Shown in pieces: positions 1-12,551 of a stretch of DNA of 64,000 nucleotides. The stretch's first letter is position 1; each line of letters opens with the position of its first letter. Under the pieces are notes generated by a model. It worked only from the letters and a program-made list of their open reading frames with translations. It ran no database searches and was not told the DNA's origin. Source of the DNA: Trichopria drosophilae (Eukaryota > Arthropoda > Insecta > Hymenoptera > Diapriidae); contig CM059587.1 in NCBI GenBank assembly GCA_030407085.1, positions 79,287,001-79,351,000 of the forward strand, given 5' to 3'. The position numbers and the translations under genes are program-made.

Positions 1-631
1 TATCTAATAAAATTTAAAGTGTGACACGTCCTTCTGAAGATATTCTCAGGAGATTCTTAGGGATGTTCAAATATTCTCTTTCGTCGTAGTGCTAACTTCC
101 TCTATGCTATGTTCACTAAACGGGTATTGAAACAAATACTTTACCCATTAATAAATCCAATAATTTTTGTTCATAGGTCTAGTGCAATTCGAGTTCGAAA
201 ATAAGATTCCGCCATACTTCCAAAGAGGATAGAAAGGTCATTATAGATAAATTGTAAAATGCTAAAAGGCAATCATTAAGTCCGAGGAGAGCTCATATAT
301 CACAATTCTTTACTTCCACAAATTTCTACGAAGCTTCTGGGGAACTTTCCTTGGACCTAAAAAATCTCACGGAGAACTTATACGGTGAATATAACAAAGT
401 AGAGGCTTTGGAAATATCGATCAACGTAACTGGAAGAATAAACAAAATAGCGAACTTTTCTGTCACATCATACACCATCATTTATAAAACGAATAGATAT
501 ATCACGATTTCAAAAATTCCTTACGCAGCATTAAAGAAGTTTTACAAAAGTCAGAAAACGCGTATGAAGAACATCCAAAGAAGTGGCAGCTTCTCATAAA
601 ATTCCAGTAAATATGCAGGATGCGTTTCTTC
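1..631. other. AT-rich DNA without recognised feature
   Basis: No gene, RNA or repeat boundary could be recognised here. Short open frames exist (for example about 80 codons at 351-599), but they have AT-driven composition and no recognisable domain. The stretch ends where the TIR of the next element starts. Confidence 0.5.
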
Positions 632-1036
632 TATCAAGTAAACCTACCGAAGTGTAAATCTCCGATTTTTATGAATTGCATATATTGCAGAAAATGAAAA
701 TGTAAGAGGCACTTTTTTAACCGCTGAAAAACATATTAAGGGCGTGAAACAACCTCCCAAAATTGGGACGAAAATGGAAAAATATCAATATCTTTGAAGA
801 TAGTTAAGGGATTTGAATGATTTTTGGTAGGAAACTATCTTTGTGAAGAAAAAGAAGACAGGCCAGGATATCTTGGGTGGAGTGGAAATGATGGGATGCA
901 CTATCCCCAAAATCTTATTGGGGGAGTCTCGTTCGCCCTGAAATATGGTTTTCCACCACTAAAAAATTAGGAGTACTGGTAACATATCCAATTCATGAAA
1001 ATCGGAGATTTTCACTTCGATAGGTTTACTTACCTA
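632..1036. mobile_element. MITE with long imperfect terminal inverted repeats
   Basis: The two ends are reverse complements. The left end reads AAGTAAACCTACCGAAGTG followed by AAATCTCCGATTTTTATGAA. The right end, reverse-complemented, gives AAGTAAACCTATCGAAGTG and AAATCTCCGATTTTCATGAA. Complementarity continues more weakly inward (left to about 770, right from about 900; shared words include CATATT, AGGGCG and CTCCC). The element is about 405 bp with no coding capacity. It is a non-autonomous DNA transposon relic or foldback; its superfamily cannot be assigned. The flanks (ctat / ctata) may hold a TA duplication, but this is not certain. Confidence 0.8.
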
Positions 1037-1038
1037 TA

Positions 1039-1600
1039 AGCTCCAAAATAATACAACTTTTAGGATTTATGTAACTTATAAATAACGATAATTTCACTAG
1101 GAATTGCGGAAAAGCATTTTAGAAGATTCTTCAAATGGCTCCTGAACTTAACATGATGTTTTTTTTTGCAAGAACCAAAGCTAGGCTTTCAGTGATCTTC
1201 CTGTGGATTCCTAAGACGTCTATTTCTTAGCTCCAAACAAATTAAGCTAATGGGATTTAGGTTAACCGAATAATGATGAGCTCCCACGGAACTATTGAAG
1301 GAAATTATGTAAGATTTCTGGAATGTTTCTCATCTGAATTCCATTTGTTTTTGAGAACTAAAAAAAAGCCTCCAATGAGTTTTCGGGATGAATTTATTGT
1401 AATCTAGAAAGAATGAAACTATTACGATTTATGTCTAACTAGAAACATCCTTATGAACTAGGAAATAGAATTTTCTAAGATTGCGGAAAAGTCTAAAAGC
1501 TAAACTCTAGTATCCAGTCTCCAAGAATTAAACTACTATGGTTTATGTACGCTGATCAATGATCATCTCCCTTATACTACATAGTACAAGTATATTTAAT
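1039..1600. repeat. degenerate tandem repeat, period near 170-190 bp
   Basis: The unit has an AGCTCCAAA word followed about 25 bp later by GGATTTATGT and then GATTGCGGAAAAG. AGCTCCAAA occurs near 1039 and 1229 (190 bp apart). GATTTA(T/G)G occurs near 1064, 1254 and 1426, with a weaker copy near 1541. TTGCGGAAAAG occurs near 1104 and 1481. Copies differ by many substitutions and indels, so this is an old satellite-like or internally repeated element rather than an active array. Confidence 0.45.
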
Positions 1601-3249
1601 ACTTGAAAACGATCCCAAGTTAAAGACAAAATGTTAACATACCACTCAGAATATATTCATTTAACCTACTTTATACCGAATCATTTTTTCGAAATTCAGA
1701 CCGGAAGCTGTGCCTGAGATTCCGGTTAATGATCTCTAGATAAACTAGCCAAGTCCATTTACGTCATCCACATTGCCAATAATACAGGTAAACTCCCCAG
1801 GTTGTATTACTTTCATGTCCCAATTAAAAGAATAAGCATAATCTTCGGAAATCTCTTATTAGAATTATTGTAGAATGATTAAGGAACCTAGTCTTCGAAG
1901 TTGTCAGAGTTATTTAACTTATTATAAAACCAATCCACTTTTTTTTTTATTTTACGTCGACTTTTCTGAACCCATATGGGACTAAATCGCGATGGGACCT
2001 ACAATTTATGAAGATGGAATCCGAACCACCTGAGCTTTGGCTTTATTAGACACTTATAAACAAATGCAAAGGTGTCCCGGTTACAATCCACTTGTTTATT
2101 TACATTTTTCGAACTCCCAAGGAACCCAAAACATGTTACACCACAAACTTCAGATGGTCTCATAGCATATCAACACTTGTACAAATTGTCGCTTTCAATT
2201 TGTGCATCTACCTTGATTATTATGACATCTTCCATATCTTGTGGCTTGTCGATATAAGTAAGCAGTGGATAAATTCATATAATTGCTAAAAGCACGGCAT
2301 CAAATCTACCCGACAAATCAGATATTCCAAAAAGTCAATTAAATCGCGGTAAAAATTCAGTCGCCCATTCACGAAAAGGTTAGGATGAGAAGGGCTGGAT
2401 AAAAACGAGGTTGTCGCGGTTATTCGAACAGACGGAGACGAGAGTGGATCAATGCTTTTACCGTTTATAATTTGATTTATTTCCCGTAAGCGCGAATATT
2501 CTTTCGCCAGCGTCAAAAGCTTCTCGCTCCAAATCGCCCCGAGAAGCGAAGGATTCTCCACGGCTCGAAATGAGAGGAAGTTGAGTGGGGCACCGTATAA
2601 TAACGACCGTCGTTATATACCTCCTCCGATACTTTGAAGCTGCTAGCGATTTCGTAGCGAAGAGATAAACACCGCTGTCTTATGAATATGCTCCGCAAGA
2701 AAACTGGTGCGCACTAATGAACTAGCTTACAAAAATTACTCGTAATTTGTATCTGTTTTGAAATTCAAATCGCTCGTAATTTAATACATCGACCGTGGCG
2801 GCGCTGTCGGTGCTTATTCATTATTCCGCGCGAGCGCGAATTTCCGCGAATTACTTTTTTCAATAATCTTGCAATCATAAAATTCTGCCAATAGTAAAAT
2901 TACGAACTATACGATATATTTTGAAAACGGTAAAATTTGCTCCCGTAATTACGATATAAGACTAGTTTAGATCACTGATCATAATGTACTAAAGACTCGG
3001 GCTAACTCTAGTAAGTTTAGCTCTTGGCATCTGGTCATAATATTCAAAATTTCTCGTGGACATACATTATCAATTCACTATTAAACTCACCTTACGATTT
3101 TATAATTGTATCCCGAATGGGACTTATTTAAAATAGTAACGAGCTTTACTAATCTCATACCAAAGTTTAAAATGAGCTATTCCAGGATCCACTAATGTAA
3201 CAGTACTGAAACGAAGAGTACTGAAATTTACGCGTAACGGTTGACAACA
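1601..3249. other. AT-rich DNA with a GC-richer island (about 2350-2860)
   Basis: Around 2350-2860 the base composition becomes more balanced and CpG words appear (gcgcgagcgcgaatttccgcg near 2828). Open frames of 60-90 codons occur on both strands inside the island, as expected from composition alone. No domain or splice structure was recognised. The island could be regulatory or a relic; the remainder is featureless. Confidence 0.4.
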
Positions 3250-3570
3250 CCCGTTTAAAAATTCCCTCAAATTTTCCGTAATCCTGACCAGAATCTGGTC
3301 AGATTTACCCTACTTAGGGATCCTAATCAGAATCTGACAAGATTCTGACTGAATTTACTGAGGTATATTTAGGTTAGGTTCATCAAATTTTTTAATAAAT
3401 TTGTGGTCGGACAAAGCAGGAATTCGCTCGGAATCTGGTCGGAGAAGCAGGATTATCCTGGTCAGAATCGGGTCGGCAGAGCGTTACAATTCCTGTGATT
3501 TCCTGGTCAGACATAGAGAAGGCTGGCCGGATTCTAACCAGACCAGCGTTACATTTTCTATATGGCCATT
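3250..3570. repeat. word-rich repeat built on CTGGTCAGAATC
   Basis: The word (C/T)TGGTCAGAATC and its complement GATTCTGACCAG recur many times in both orientations: near 3286, 3325, 3343, 3435, 3460, 3507 and 3528. Associated words are AGCAGGAtt and GCGTTACA. The recurrence is irregular, so this looks like the interior of a MITE-like element with many short inverted words. No clear termini were found. Confidence 0.5.
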
Positions 3571-5639
3571 TCCAATGATACATGGTGCTCAAATGATGTG
3601 CCATTTACCCCATAGCTGAAGGTTTGAAATGTTTCAGTTCCATTTTAACTGGAAGTGATTTACCTGTCACCAAGAGTGATGCTCAAAAACCCTAAATCGA
3701 CTAGGATTAAAAGAACCATATTTAACTATTGATTTGGAAGAAACTTTTAATATAAAGAGCACATCATCGCAGAACAATTAGATCAGAATAATTCTAACGC
3801 AACATATTGTGAATCTCCTCGTCCTATTCCTAAACGACATTGACTCGAACCTGTTATAGGGTTGCACAGCTCACGTATATGCTGCGTATAAATGCAGGCA
3901 TAGACGAAGCCGAAACTCGTGGTACATCCTCAGGGGGAACACGAGCAGCCCGCTTGTCGTCTACTTTTACCTCGATCTCTCCACTACGTGTTTGCTATTC
4001 TGTATGCAGAGTGGAAAGTGGGCCAAAGTGAGTTCCCTTAAATGACTTCGTCGCGAATCGCCCTCGTAACTTTACGTGCGCACAACCAAGAGAGACTTAT
4101 ACTGAAGCAGGGAGAGAGAAAATGATGAAACGAGCCAGGTGAAAAAAGATCAGGTGGAGGGAATTAGAGAAAAGAAAACTAACAATCAAATAGAGGCTGT
4201 TAGAAGACAGGGTGTGATCCACAAACATTAAAACTGAAAATATTAAAGGAACACAAAGGTTGCGCAGTACGATGTAACTCATAAAAGTGCAGAATTTACA
4301 GGTACATATAGAAAAGGTGTGGAAAAAAGGGTATACATCAAAGTAAGAGCTATGAATGTGCAAGGACAGGTAATTGTGTTTATAAGTAAGTGAGTAAGTT
4401 AGCAAGGAGGCGAATGGAACCGAATAATTTCACACCAGTGCTGACTTCGTTCGCGCGAAATAATCCCCTAAGGTACATGGAGATTCGATCGAGAAAGGAG
4501 CACTTGCAAACGAGTAAGGTTACACGATGCTTCGTCTTATTCGAGGTATATTGCACGGATACGGAGCACTGGTTTATGAAATGAGAAATTGCAAATGTCG
4601 TTGTTATGGAAGACGATAGCATTAATTAGAATTTTGAGCACCTGAATTCTTCTATTTATTTTATTAATTTAGTAAGATGATATGAATAGTTGGATCCTTC
4701 CAGTGCAAATCCAGTCCAGTATGTAGATAAATATTCAAAAATGGGTTAATATTCAAGTTCGTAAACCAAACGGTATTATTCATTTCAAGTGGCATTTACC
4801 CAATGAGTTGGTTGAGACAACTACAATGGAATCCCAGCAGAAACTCGTGATGGAACTGCTAAGTTTTTGGCTTGGCCTGTTTTGCGTCTTTATAGATCAT
4901 TAGGGATTTCCAACGACTAATGAGAATCAGCAGTTCGACATGTAGGACAGTGCCAATTATTGTGACATTACTTAATATCCTGAGGACCAGTTGCAATTAT
5001 AAATTACTTTCAAAGAATTGCATAGATGGACTGAAGTCTCACTCCGATATGACCGGAGTTTCGAAATGGTTAAAAAATATTCCATAAATACAGACAAAGG
5101 AATTGAGAATACCTTTTCAAAGAAACGTCGGTTCATCTGTAGGTCTTGAAATAAACACAATGGCAAATTTATGTTTGGTAAGGGGAACAATGGCATCAAT
5201 ACTGAACTGTTCCCGATACATGAGAAAACACTTATATCACTCACTCTGATTCATCAGAAAGCGGGCACTGACATGCTTTCCCTATGGACATCAGGAGTTA
5301 GCAGCGATCAGTCCAGGAACGTTAGTAACATGAATTCTTTTCACAGAATCAAAATAATTGACAGGATTAACTTTTCATCATCACATACGGGAGTTATCAG
5401 TTGTCAACTATAAAATTAGTAAGGTGTTATTCCTAAACCAAATTGGATAAGATTGTGAAACCAAAAGTAGAAAGGCTTGCTTTAGAGTATTCTCTGGTAC
5501 AAACGTAATTGGTTATGTTAATTGAGGCACTGTAAACTAGATGCCATGTTCCATGGAATGGTTTTTTGAAAACTGCTAGGAAACTTGTAACAGGAAGATA
5601 TATTTCATGAAATTTAAGGTTTAACCGAAGTCGTAAAAG
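3571..5639. other. unassigned DNA, small GC-richer patch at 3840-4085
   Basis: The patch near 3840-4085 has balanced composition and a TATAAA-like word at about 3889. No initiator, open frame with a recognisable product, or downstream exon was found, so a promoter is not called. Open frames of 60-102 codons between 4097 and 5413 overlap on opposite strands and have no recognisable domains. Confidence 0.4.
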
Positions 5640-6330
5640 CCATAACGGTGTAATGTCAGTAGCCTTAGGCTTCTGATAGCTCTAGAGGCATCAGTGAGCC
5701 GGATAATGTCATGTCCCTCGTAAAAATGACGTCTTGTCATATACCGGACGAGGAAGTGCATGGAATCCCGAGAGTCGCGTGTCTTCTTTGTTCACGTTTT
5801 TCATAATTCATTTCCGACCTTTCGGAATGTGACGCGCCCATCGCCGCCCAGAGGCGACAACGGGCTTTTAACCGGCTAATCGATAATCCAGTCGCAGTTC
5901 CCTATTCCCATGTCTCTCTCACTCTGACTTCATCTCTTTCTCTTTCATGAACGTCTAATGCCACTGGTGAATGTGTATCTCCTCTAATCTCGAGCACCAT
6001 TCGTTACGGGTGAACAAAGGTAATGAATGTTGATTATGGCAGACTACCGGAGAGGCGCCTCCTTGCAGAGCACCGATGCATGGCAGCCCGATATTAATAC
6101 AGGGACGAAAAGGACTTGACCCACCTAATTGCGGCAGGCATCTACGTGTGACAGTAACAGAAGGTTAATACCCTCCATTTTCTCCTTCTCGCGTTCACTG
6201 TTTGAGCTCGAGTGAACATACGTGTTATGCACATGACGTGTACGCATCAACTGATATCCATCCTCCATCCCTCACTCTCTCTTTCCTTCTTGTAACCACT
6301 ACGTCACTATTATTATCATGCACCATAACG
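5640..6330. promoter_or_regulatory. candidate conserved non-coding island
   Basis: This is the clearest GC-balanced stretch in the first 10 kb, with sharp contrast to both AT-rich flanks. Both strands are closed to long open frames. It has a stretch of CT-rich sequence (tctctctcactctgacttc near 5913), E-box-like and CRE-like words (CACGTT, TGACGTC near 5727) and balanced blocks such as accggctaatcgataatcc near 5873. This texture is typical of deeply conserved regulatory or UTR-like blocks in insect introns. That reading is inference: no conservation data are available here. Confidence 0.3.
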
Positions 6331-8340
6331 AATTTATTAAATACTCTCTGAATTTGAAATAATCAAAATTCACTGATTCTAGGCCAATAGACATTGAGTA
6401 TCACAATGAGAAAGACGTCACTGTAAAAAAGTGAGAGTTAGTTAGTGAAATTGACTCCCAGCTCCAATCAGATAATTCAACTCACTGTTTGAATTAGTAT
6501 AATTTACTGTCAAAACTTCGAACTAGTCTAAAAAAAATAAATCTCCATCTACCATTGAACATAGAATCATTGATTTCTAAGCCAAATATCGCTGCAAGTC
6601 AATATATATTTAAGTTTCTCATTGACTGCTACATACAAATATGTAACTAACAATACGTATTACCCAAGCAGGAAAGGAAGACTTTTGACCAGCGTTAGGT
6701 CAAATTGTCTTATTTCAGTTAAAAATAACCAAATTTCGACCTTCAAATATGCCTTGTAAGTGTAATTAAAGTCTTCGTCTTGGGATATTACCAAATTACG
6801 ATTTCAAAATGTTTTCATAGTAAAATTATACTTAAGGTATTTTTTGAAGTCAAATCATGCTAAATTTCGACCTTTGTTCTGACTCAGATAAACACACGGA
6901 CTTTGAAAGCGGAAATAGGTCGTGTTTTTTGGTAAATTTAACCTCGTGAATTTCCCTAATTTTTACTTAAAAGTTAGAACGACCAAAAACTTGCGAATGA
7001 TGCTATATTTTACTTCTGCGACTATGATGGCGTTTTCTATTATTACTTCAAAGTCGAAATAACCACAAAAAATTGCCCATGAAGTTAAATATGTAGAATG
7101 TTTGGTCAAAAAGACCAATAAACTAGAGCTCACAGTAAACACACTTCAGCGAACGCGTTCAGCTCTATGAAGACTTTTTTTACTTTGCAGTTATATGTCT
7201 CCCAATTGTTTTGAGAGACACTTGAAGCATTATTACGTATAGCTAAACAGTTGCGTTTTGACCATTTTAAAATATTATTCGTCACCCGTAAATGGGGTAT
7301 ATAGCAATACTCCAACACTGTAAGGGAACCACGTTTTTTAATTATAGCGACAATTTAAAAATAGCTTCCATCCATTTGTGGATGAAGATCCAAACCAGAC
7401 GTGACGAATGCAACAGTGAACAGAGTTACATGTAGATGTATAATGTACATATATACTATATGTCTCTAACATTAAAGTCAATTTCAACATACATTGGTCG
7501 AAATTACCTAACTATGATATCAATTACTTGACAGCCTTTAAGCCTTAGAAGTCGAAATGTGTCAAATAGGTAAATTTGTCAAAGAAGGAAAAATATTTAG
7601 TTATTTGACTTCACTTTGAAGAAATTCGACGTATAAGTTAAAATTTTAAGTATTTCTGACAAATAAGTTGAAAAAACCTATAAGTCATAAATTATCCATC
7701 CGCCATAGAAAGTCAATTTATAACCTATAAATTTGAATATTAAAAATAATTCATTTTGTTGCCTTTTATTGATTTCAATTAACAAAATAAGTAAGATTTG
7801 TAAATATTGGACATAAAATTATTGAAAATTAAATTTAATAAGTGTTAAGTGTATGTTTCATTGAGCCTGTTAATTTTTAATGATGTATAATTAAAATATA
7901 GACAGAAAATTTTAATTCGTTGTGAAATTTACGTCATGTTTCTCGTAATATTTACCTATTCAAAAAGAACGTGTAAAATGGAATATTTAGTTATATATGT
8001 ATGCATATCCATTTTTTTCGGACATTGCAGTTCCTATACGGCATTATGAACATGATACGCATTATATGAATCTACATATGTATATTTATATAAGAGTCGC
8101 CATCTATGAAAATCAGTTTACGTGGATCGTTTCAATATATATTACATCCAAGAACGGCTAATAGGGTGCAATTAAGTCGGAATTACCAATATATTACCAA
8201 TATTCGACTTACTATTGGTCTATTTGACCACATTGGCTTTCAGGTAAAAATGCCTTCCGTTAAGTCCTTGTTGCCCCCACTTACACTTCCTTGTATGTAG
8301 AATTTACCTAATTTCGACCTATTTTGCTGCTTGTGTTATG
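6331..8340. repeat. AT-rich stretch with scattered AATTTCGACC words
   Basis: The word (A/T)AATTTCGACCT occurs near 6733, 6872 and 8305, and its complement GGTCGAAATTACC near 7497. TTAGGTCAAAT and TTGACC variants lie between them. The outer copies suggest an old, partly inverted element about 1.6 kb long, but exact ends are not visible. Nothing coding was recognised. Confidence 0.25.
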
Positions 8341-11300
8341 TATTACATGAGCGTTGATACTACATTGTAATAATATGTTTTCTATAATTTGTAAAACTAT
8401 GCACAGTTAAACACTGTAAAGCTGAAATTAATCTATATGTAAGATTAAACAAAAAAATTTATTGACACGACATATGGATCAAACCACATCAAATGTGATC
8501 AGATATTATCAAATACAAAAAACTTTTACGTGCTTTTTAACCTTTGGAGTGTTTAAATGTTTTTCGGTACATAAAAACATTTTCGCTGCTTTTTTTTAAG
8601 TTTAAGACCGAAATATCCTGTTATATTAAAGAAATTTCTATACTCGAAATACACGTAATGAATATTTTAAAATGAATAGAATTTGCTGCTTGAAGTTACC
8701 CATTAAAGCCGTGAATTAACTGATATAAAATCTGATATTGAATAAACAATTGAAATAAGTGCCTGAACGCATAGTTTGAGAAATTGTAATATTCGGAGCT
8801 AAAACATTTTCGAGTTATTGAGGGAAAGTAAACCTTCCATTATAGCTGCCGTTCCTAATAGCTAAGATCATGACTAATCTTTTTTTCACTTCTCCATCAA
8901 ACACAATAAAACCCTTACGCTGTCACCTCAAAAGCTCCAGATCCTACGTAATCACTTGCATCGAACTGAATGCATGAACGCAAAAGGTGCAGCTTTTAAA
9001 TAGTATATCTTTTTCTACTTATGAGCATCTCTTTGATGAAACGGCAGCAAAATTTCCTTAACCTTCCTTTCACTCTTATGTCATTTGCCGACAATGCAAT
9101 TACTTTACTATTTTGTAGTAATTTTCTAGGATACTTTCGTTGCGTCGGCGTCGTCTTGAAGCTAAAAAGTGAACTCTTAAAATAATCTCTTTTTACGATC
9201 TGCTGCGAACAAACGCGACGGGTATACGGCCACCCACTTGATTACTATTGAATGCTGCTCACGTTGTAAATACCGCCCATAATCTTAATACAAATGTAAA
9301 TTTGGTACTGGTATTGTACATAGGAAATGAATTTTACTGCAATCACCGTTCATCAGTGAACGAATTTTGTACTCCACTAGTAACCAATATTAGAGAGTGA
9401 ACAAAAATTGTTTTTCCACCTTTCATTGATGAGCTCATTTTTTAAAACAACCCTGGATATATCGAAGCCTCAAAACCCTTCTTTTTCATCAGAACTTTAG
9501 CCTGAGATTCTTAAACCCTTTTTTAATTCATCATAAAACGAATTTAAGTGATCTAAATACTTTTTCATTCAGATTACGGGTTATCTAAATTAAATCAGTA
9601 ATGTAATACGAAAATATTCATCGGGGTTGGTTGGGGTTGCTGGTTACTTTATCCGCATAACTAAATATGTAAAATATACAAAAAATAATGATGTGTTTAG
9701 AATTCGTTAAAATAGAAAATCGAATTTTAATTATAACAAAAAAAGTATCGCGGTCAATCTGTAAAACAGCGATGTTTCGCTGAGCCTCGCCATTCGATTT
9801 CATGGCTGAAAGAGTCGTTAAAAAAAAGAAAAAAAATGTTCGATACCGTATAATAATGATTATAATATACAGGTTACATTTTATAAATACAGATTTTAAA
9901 TAAACAGTAACATGCAGGTTAGATAGATTTTATTTCAGATAATAGCATGATTATTATTTACTAATTTTTATTACTTATTTATGTCAATATAAAGACGTGA
10001 ATTCGCTTCTCTACATGACGATATAAAATTTTTTTATATTTATTTGCGTCTTATTGTTTTGACGTTGACAACTTCCAGCTACTTATAACTATCGTACTTC
10101 GAATTTTTATTCATTTGAAATAGCCGAGACTAACAGTATTTTTTTGCAAAATATATACATGTAAGGATTTCAAGAGTAAATATAAATACGAAGAATTTAC
10201 GGTTCTTTAAAACTAATCCCAACAGTAAATTTCCCGGTAAATCGTAAAAATTTACGGCCGAAAACGATTTCGAATTCGGAAAGTTAACGGTCAATAACTT
10301 CCATGCAACTGATTTTTATTATCTGTAACACGACTTGTTACTTTTAAAGAAAAGGTAAGTGTGCTCACCCAATGTCTTTCATTTAGAAATTGGCTTTAGC
10401 ATAATACACATCAACATATATGCCAATGTTAAAACGCAAATTCATAATTTTTGAGAATAAAACTAGAATTTATTTAGAGATTGTGTGATAAAATTTGAGA
10501 TAAAATTAAATATAATCTTATCTTATATTGTTTTGAAATCCTTTAGTATTCATCAGTCTTCCTATTCATCAGTTTATCCACCACTTTACTAGTATTTTAA
10601 ATCCATTTGTTTCTACTAAATATTTCAATTTAACGAATTGATTTAGTATGGATATTCTATGTGATTTATCATGTTTAAAATGGTAAGTTATAAAAGCATA
10701 ACATTAAAGCAAGTACTTAAATGATCAATAATTACATTAATTTGATTTTTTTTAAGCATTGAATGTAAAACATAAAAGTTTCAGTAATCGAAAATACCAG
10801 AACCATTCAGAGTTCCTTAATACTGTATTAAATGTTATACTAATTCAATAACGAATGGATCAAACTTGACGTAAAATAAACTCTCCCATTACATGAAAGT
10901 GTTCAAATGAATTAAGTAGTATCGTATGGACTGAAAACTCCAAATTCATTAATTATTCTTCAAAAATATTAAATATTAATTTTCAAAGAAATGTTGTTAG
11001 ATGTTCAGCTGTTTTTTGCAGAGTATAATATAAGTCTCTATTGTCAGGTCTTATAATTCACACTGTTTTCGAATCTATTGTTAAATTGTTGTTAAAAATG
11101 GTCCCTTTGTTCCATATTTCATTTATACTTCTGAATGCTTAACAATTCAAGGTCACCTCCGTACTCTTAATTGGCAGAATTTATTAAACATTTCTTAATA
11201 ATAAAAATGCAAGAGTTACAGGTATAAATTTTCTCTTAACAAGAATTCTGTTATTGAAAATCTATTTTCAAATGGGTATGAAGAATTCCAACATTTCATT

Positions 11301-12169
11301 TTTTATAAGGAGTGTAACTATTTACGTATGATACTACATAAAGCCATATTGTTATCACTCTTAGAATTTGAATAGAACAAAACTACACTAATTCAATATG
11401 ATTAAATCTTTAAATTTCCTGAAGTGATAATTTCACTCTCGTAAAGAGACGGAATTTTCCCTCTTCCGGTAATAGTGCATTTATAAATGTGGATGAGACA
11501 CAAGTAACTTATCCGCCGCTAGGAGCGCTCGCGACTCTCGTAGTTCTATTTTACTTTCGCTACGGAAATGCATTTCTATTGTGTATATTAGACGATTTGA
11601 AAGAAAGTTTCGGCGATGTACATCTTACATCTGAAAGATAAGTAAGTGGTACTCGCATATTGTGCTAACATTTATTTAGCACTTAACAGCTTTTATCAGC
11701 ATTCATATTGAATGGAATATGAATATCATATTTTCTTTTATATTACGAATTAGTAGAGTTCTGCTGGAACAAAGAAAACTCATAAATAAAATATCATAAT
11801 TAAATTAAAAATCTATTAGAACTAAAATAACAGTTTTCAAGACACTCGTTTTATTAGACTGATGTATTCTGTATTAAAATGTAGTGAAGTAATGTCACTC
11901 TTTGCAAAATAAAATATTCAATACAATCAGAGTTACTCGTTTTTTTTTACTCATAAAATAATATAAACAATTTTTGCTCAAGTACAAAGTTGGAATACGC
12001 CTCATAAAAAAAAATTTGCTGTATTACCAAATATTTTACACATCGGAATTGGACTTCAAATTAAGATAAGTACGATGTCATCGAGAAAATCTCTGACCTT
12101 GAGAGAAGGTCGAAAAAACTTATTACGCGCCAGTTTTTTACTCGTGAGAGATTCAGTAGAGTTCAAATA
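8341..12169. other. AT desert with a short GC island at 11500-11580
   Basis: Almost 4 kb of very AT-rich sequence with runs of A and T and no open frame that looks coding. A short CpG-containing island (gccgctaggagcgctcgcga near 11515) lies near the end. No repeats with clear boundaries were seen. Confidence 0.5.
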
Positions 12170-12289
12170 GTTGTAAAGTGAATATTTTAAGACTTTTCCA
12201 TGATACTTTATTACAATATCATATTATTTGTTCAGAAAAATACACTAAATAAGAAAAGAAAAATAACTAAACTACTTGATAGTAAAGTA
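12170..12289 (+). repeat. duplicated 5' flank of pogo-like MITE (copy 1)
   Basis: This about 115-bp stretch (from GTTGTAAAGTGAATATTTTA to the MITE edge) recurs with few changes at 36005-36120, also directly abutting a pogo-like MITE. Shared blocks include CTTTATTACAATATCATATT and AAATAACT. The MITE copies at 39127 and 62616 lack this flank. Either the MITE inserted into another repeat before it dispersed, or the two loci arose by segmental duplication. Confidence 0.75.
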
Positions 12290-12551
12290 CAGTAGATTCC
12301 CGGTGTATTTGCCCGCTCGGTTCCTCGTCATCCCCTCCTGTCTCCTTATTTTTGTCAACAGAAGGGGAGCGCCGCTTCTCCACTTCCCTCAGTCGCGTTA
12401 CGTTCATGACGTCACAGCAGGTCCTTCTTGAGGCCCAGCGCGTAAGGTGGGGGAAAAAGACAGCGGTGACAGACAAATATAACGAGAAGAACGTGGGCAT
12501 TTATACTGGGACGTAAATATAGCGAGACTCAAATATACCGGGACTCTACTG
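12290..12551 (+). mobile_element. pogo/Tigger-like MITE, copy 1
   Basis: The left end CAGTAGATTCCCGGTGTATT follows TA, and the right end ATATACCGGGACTCTACTG is its near reverse complement. TIRs beginning CAGTAGA-TCCCGG with a TA target are the hallmark of pogo/Tigger members of the Tc1/mariner superfamily. The 262-bp interior is GC-rich and has no coding capacity. Related copies lie at 36121, 39127 (inverted, truncated) and 62616, with a fragment near 63090. The right TA appears mutated to TT. It would have been mobilised in trans by a pogo-like transposase. Confidence 0.85.
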
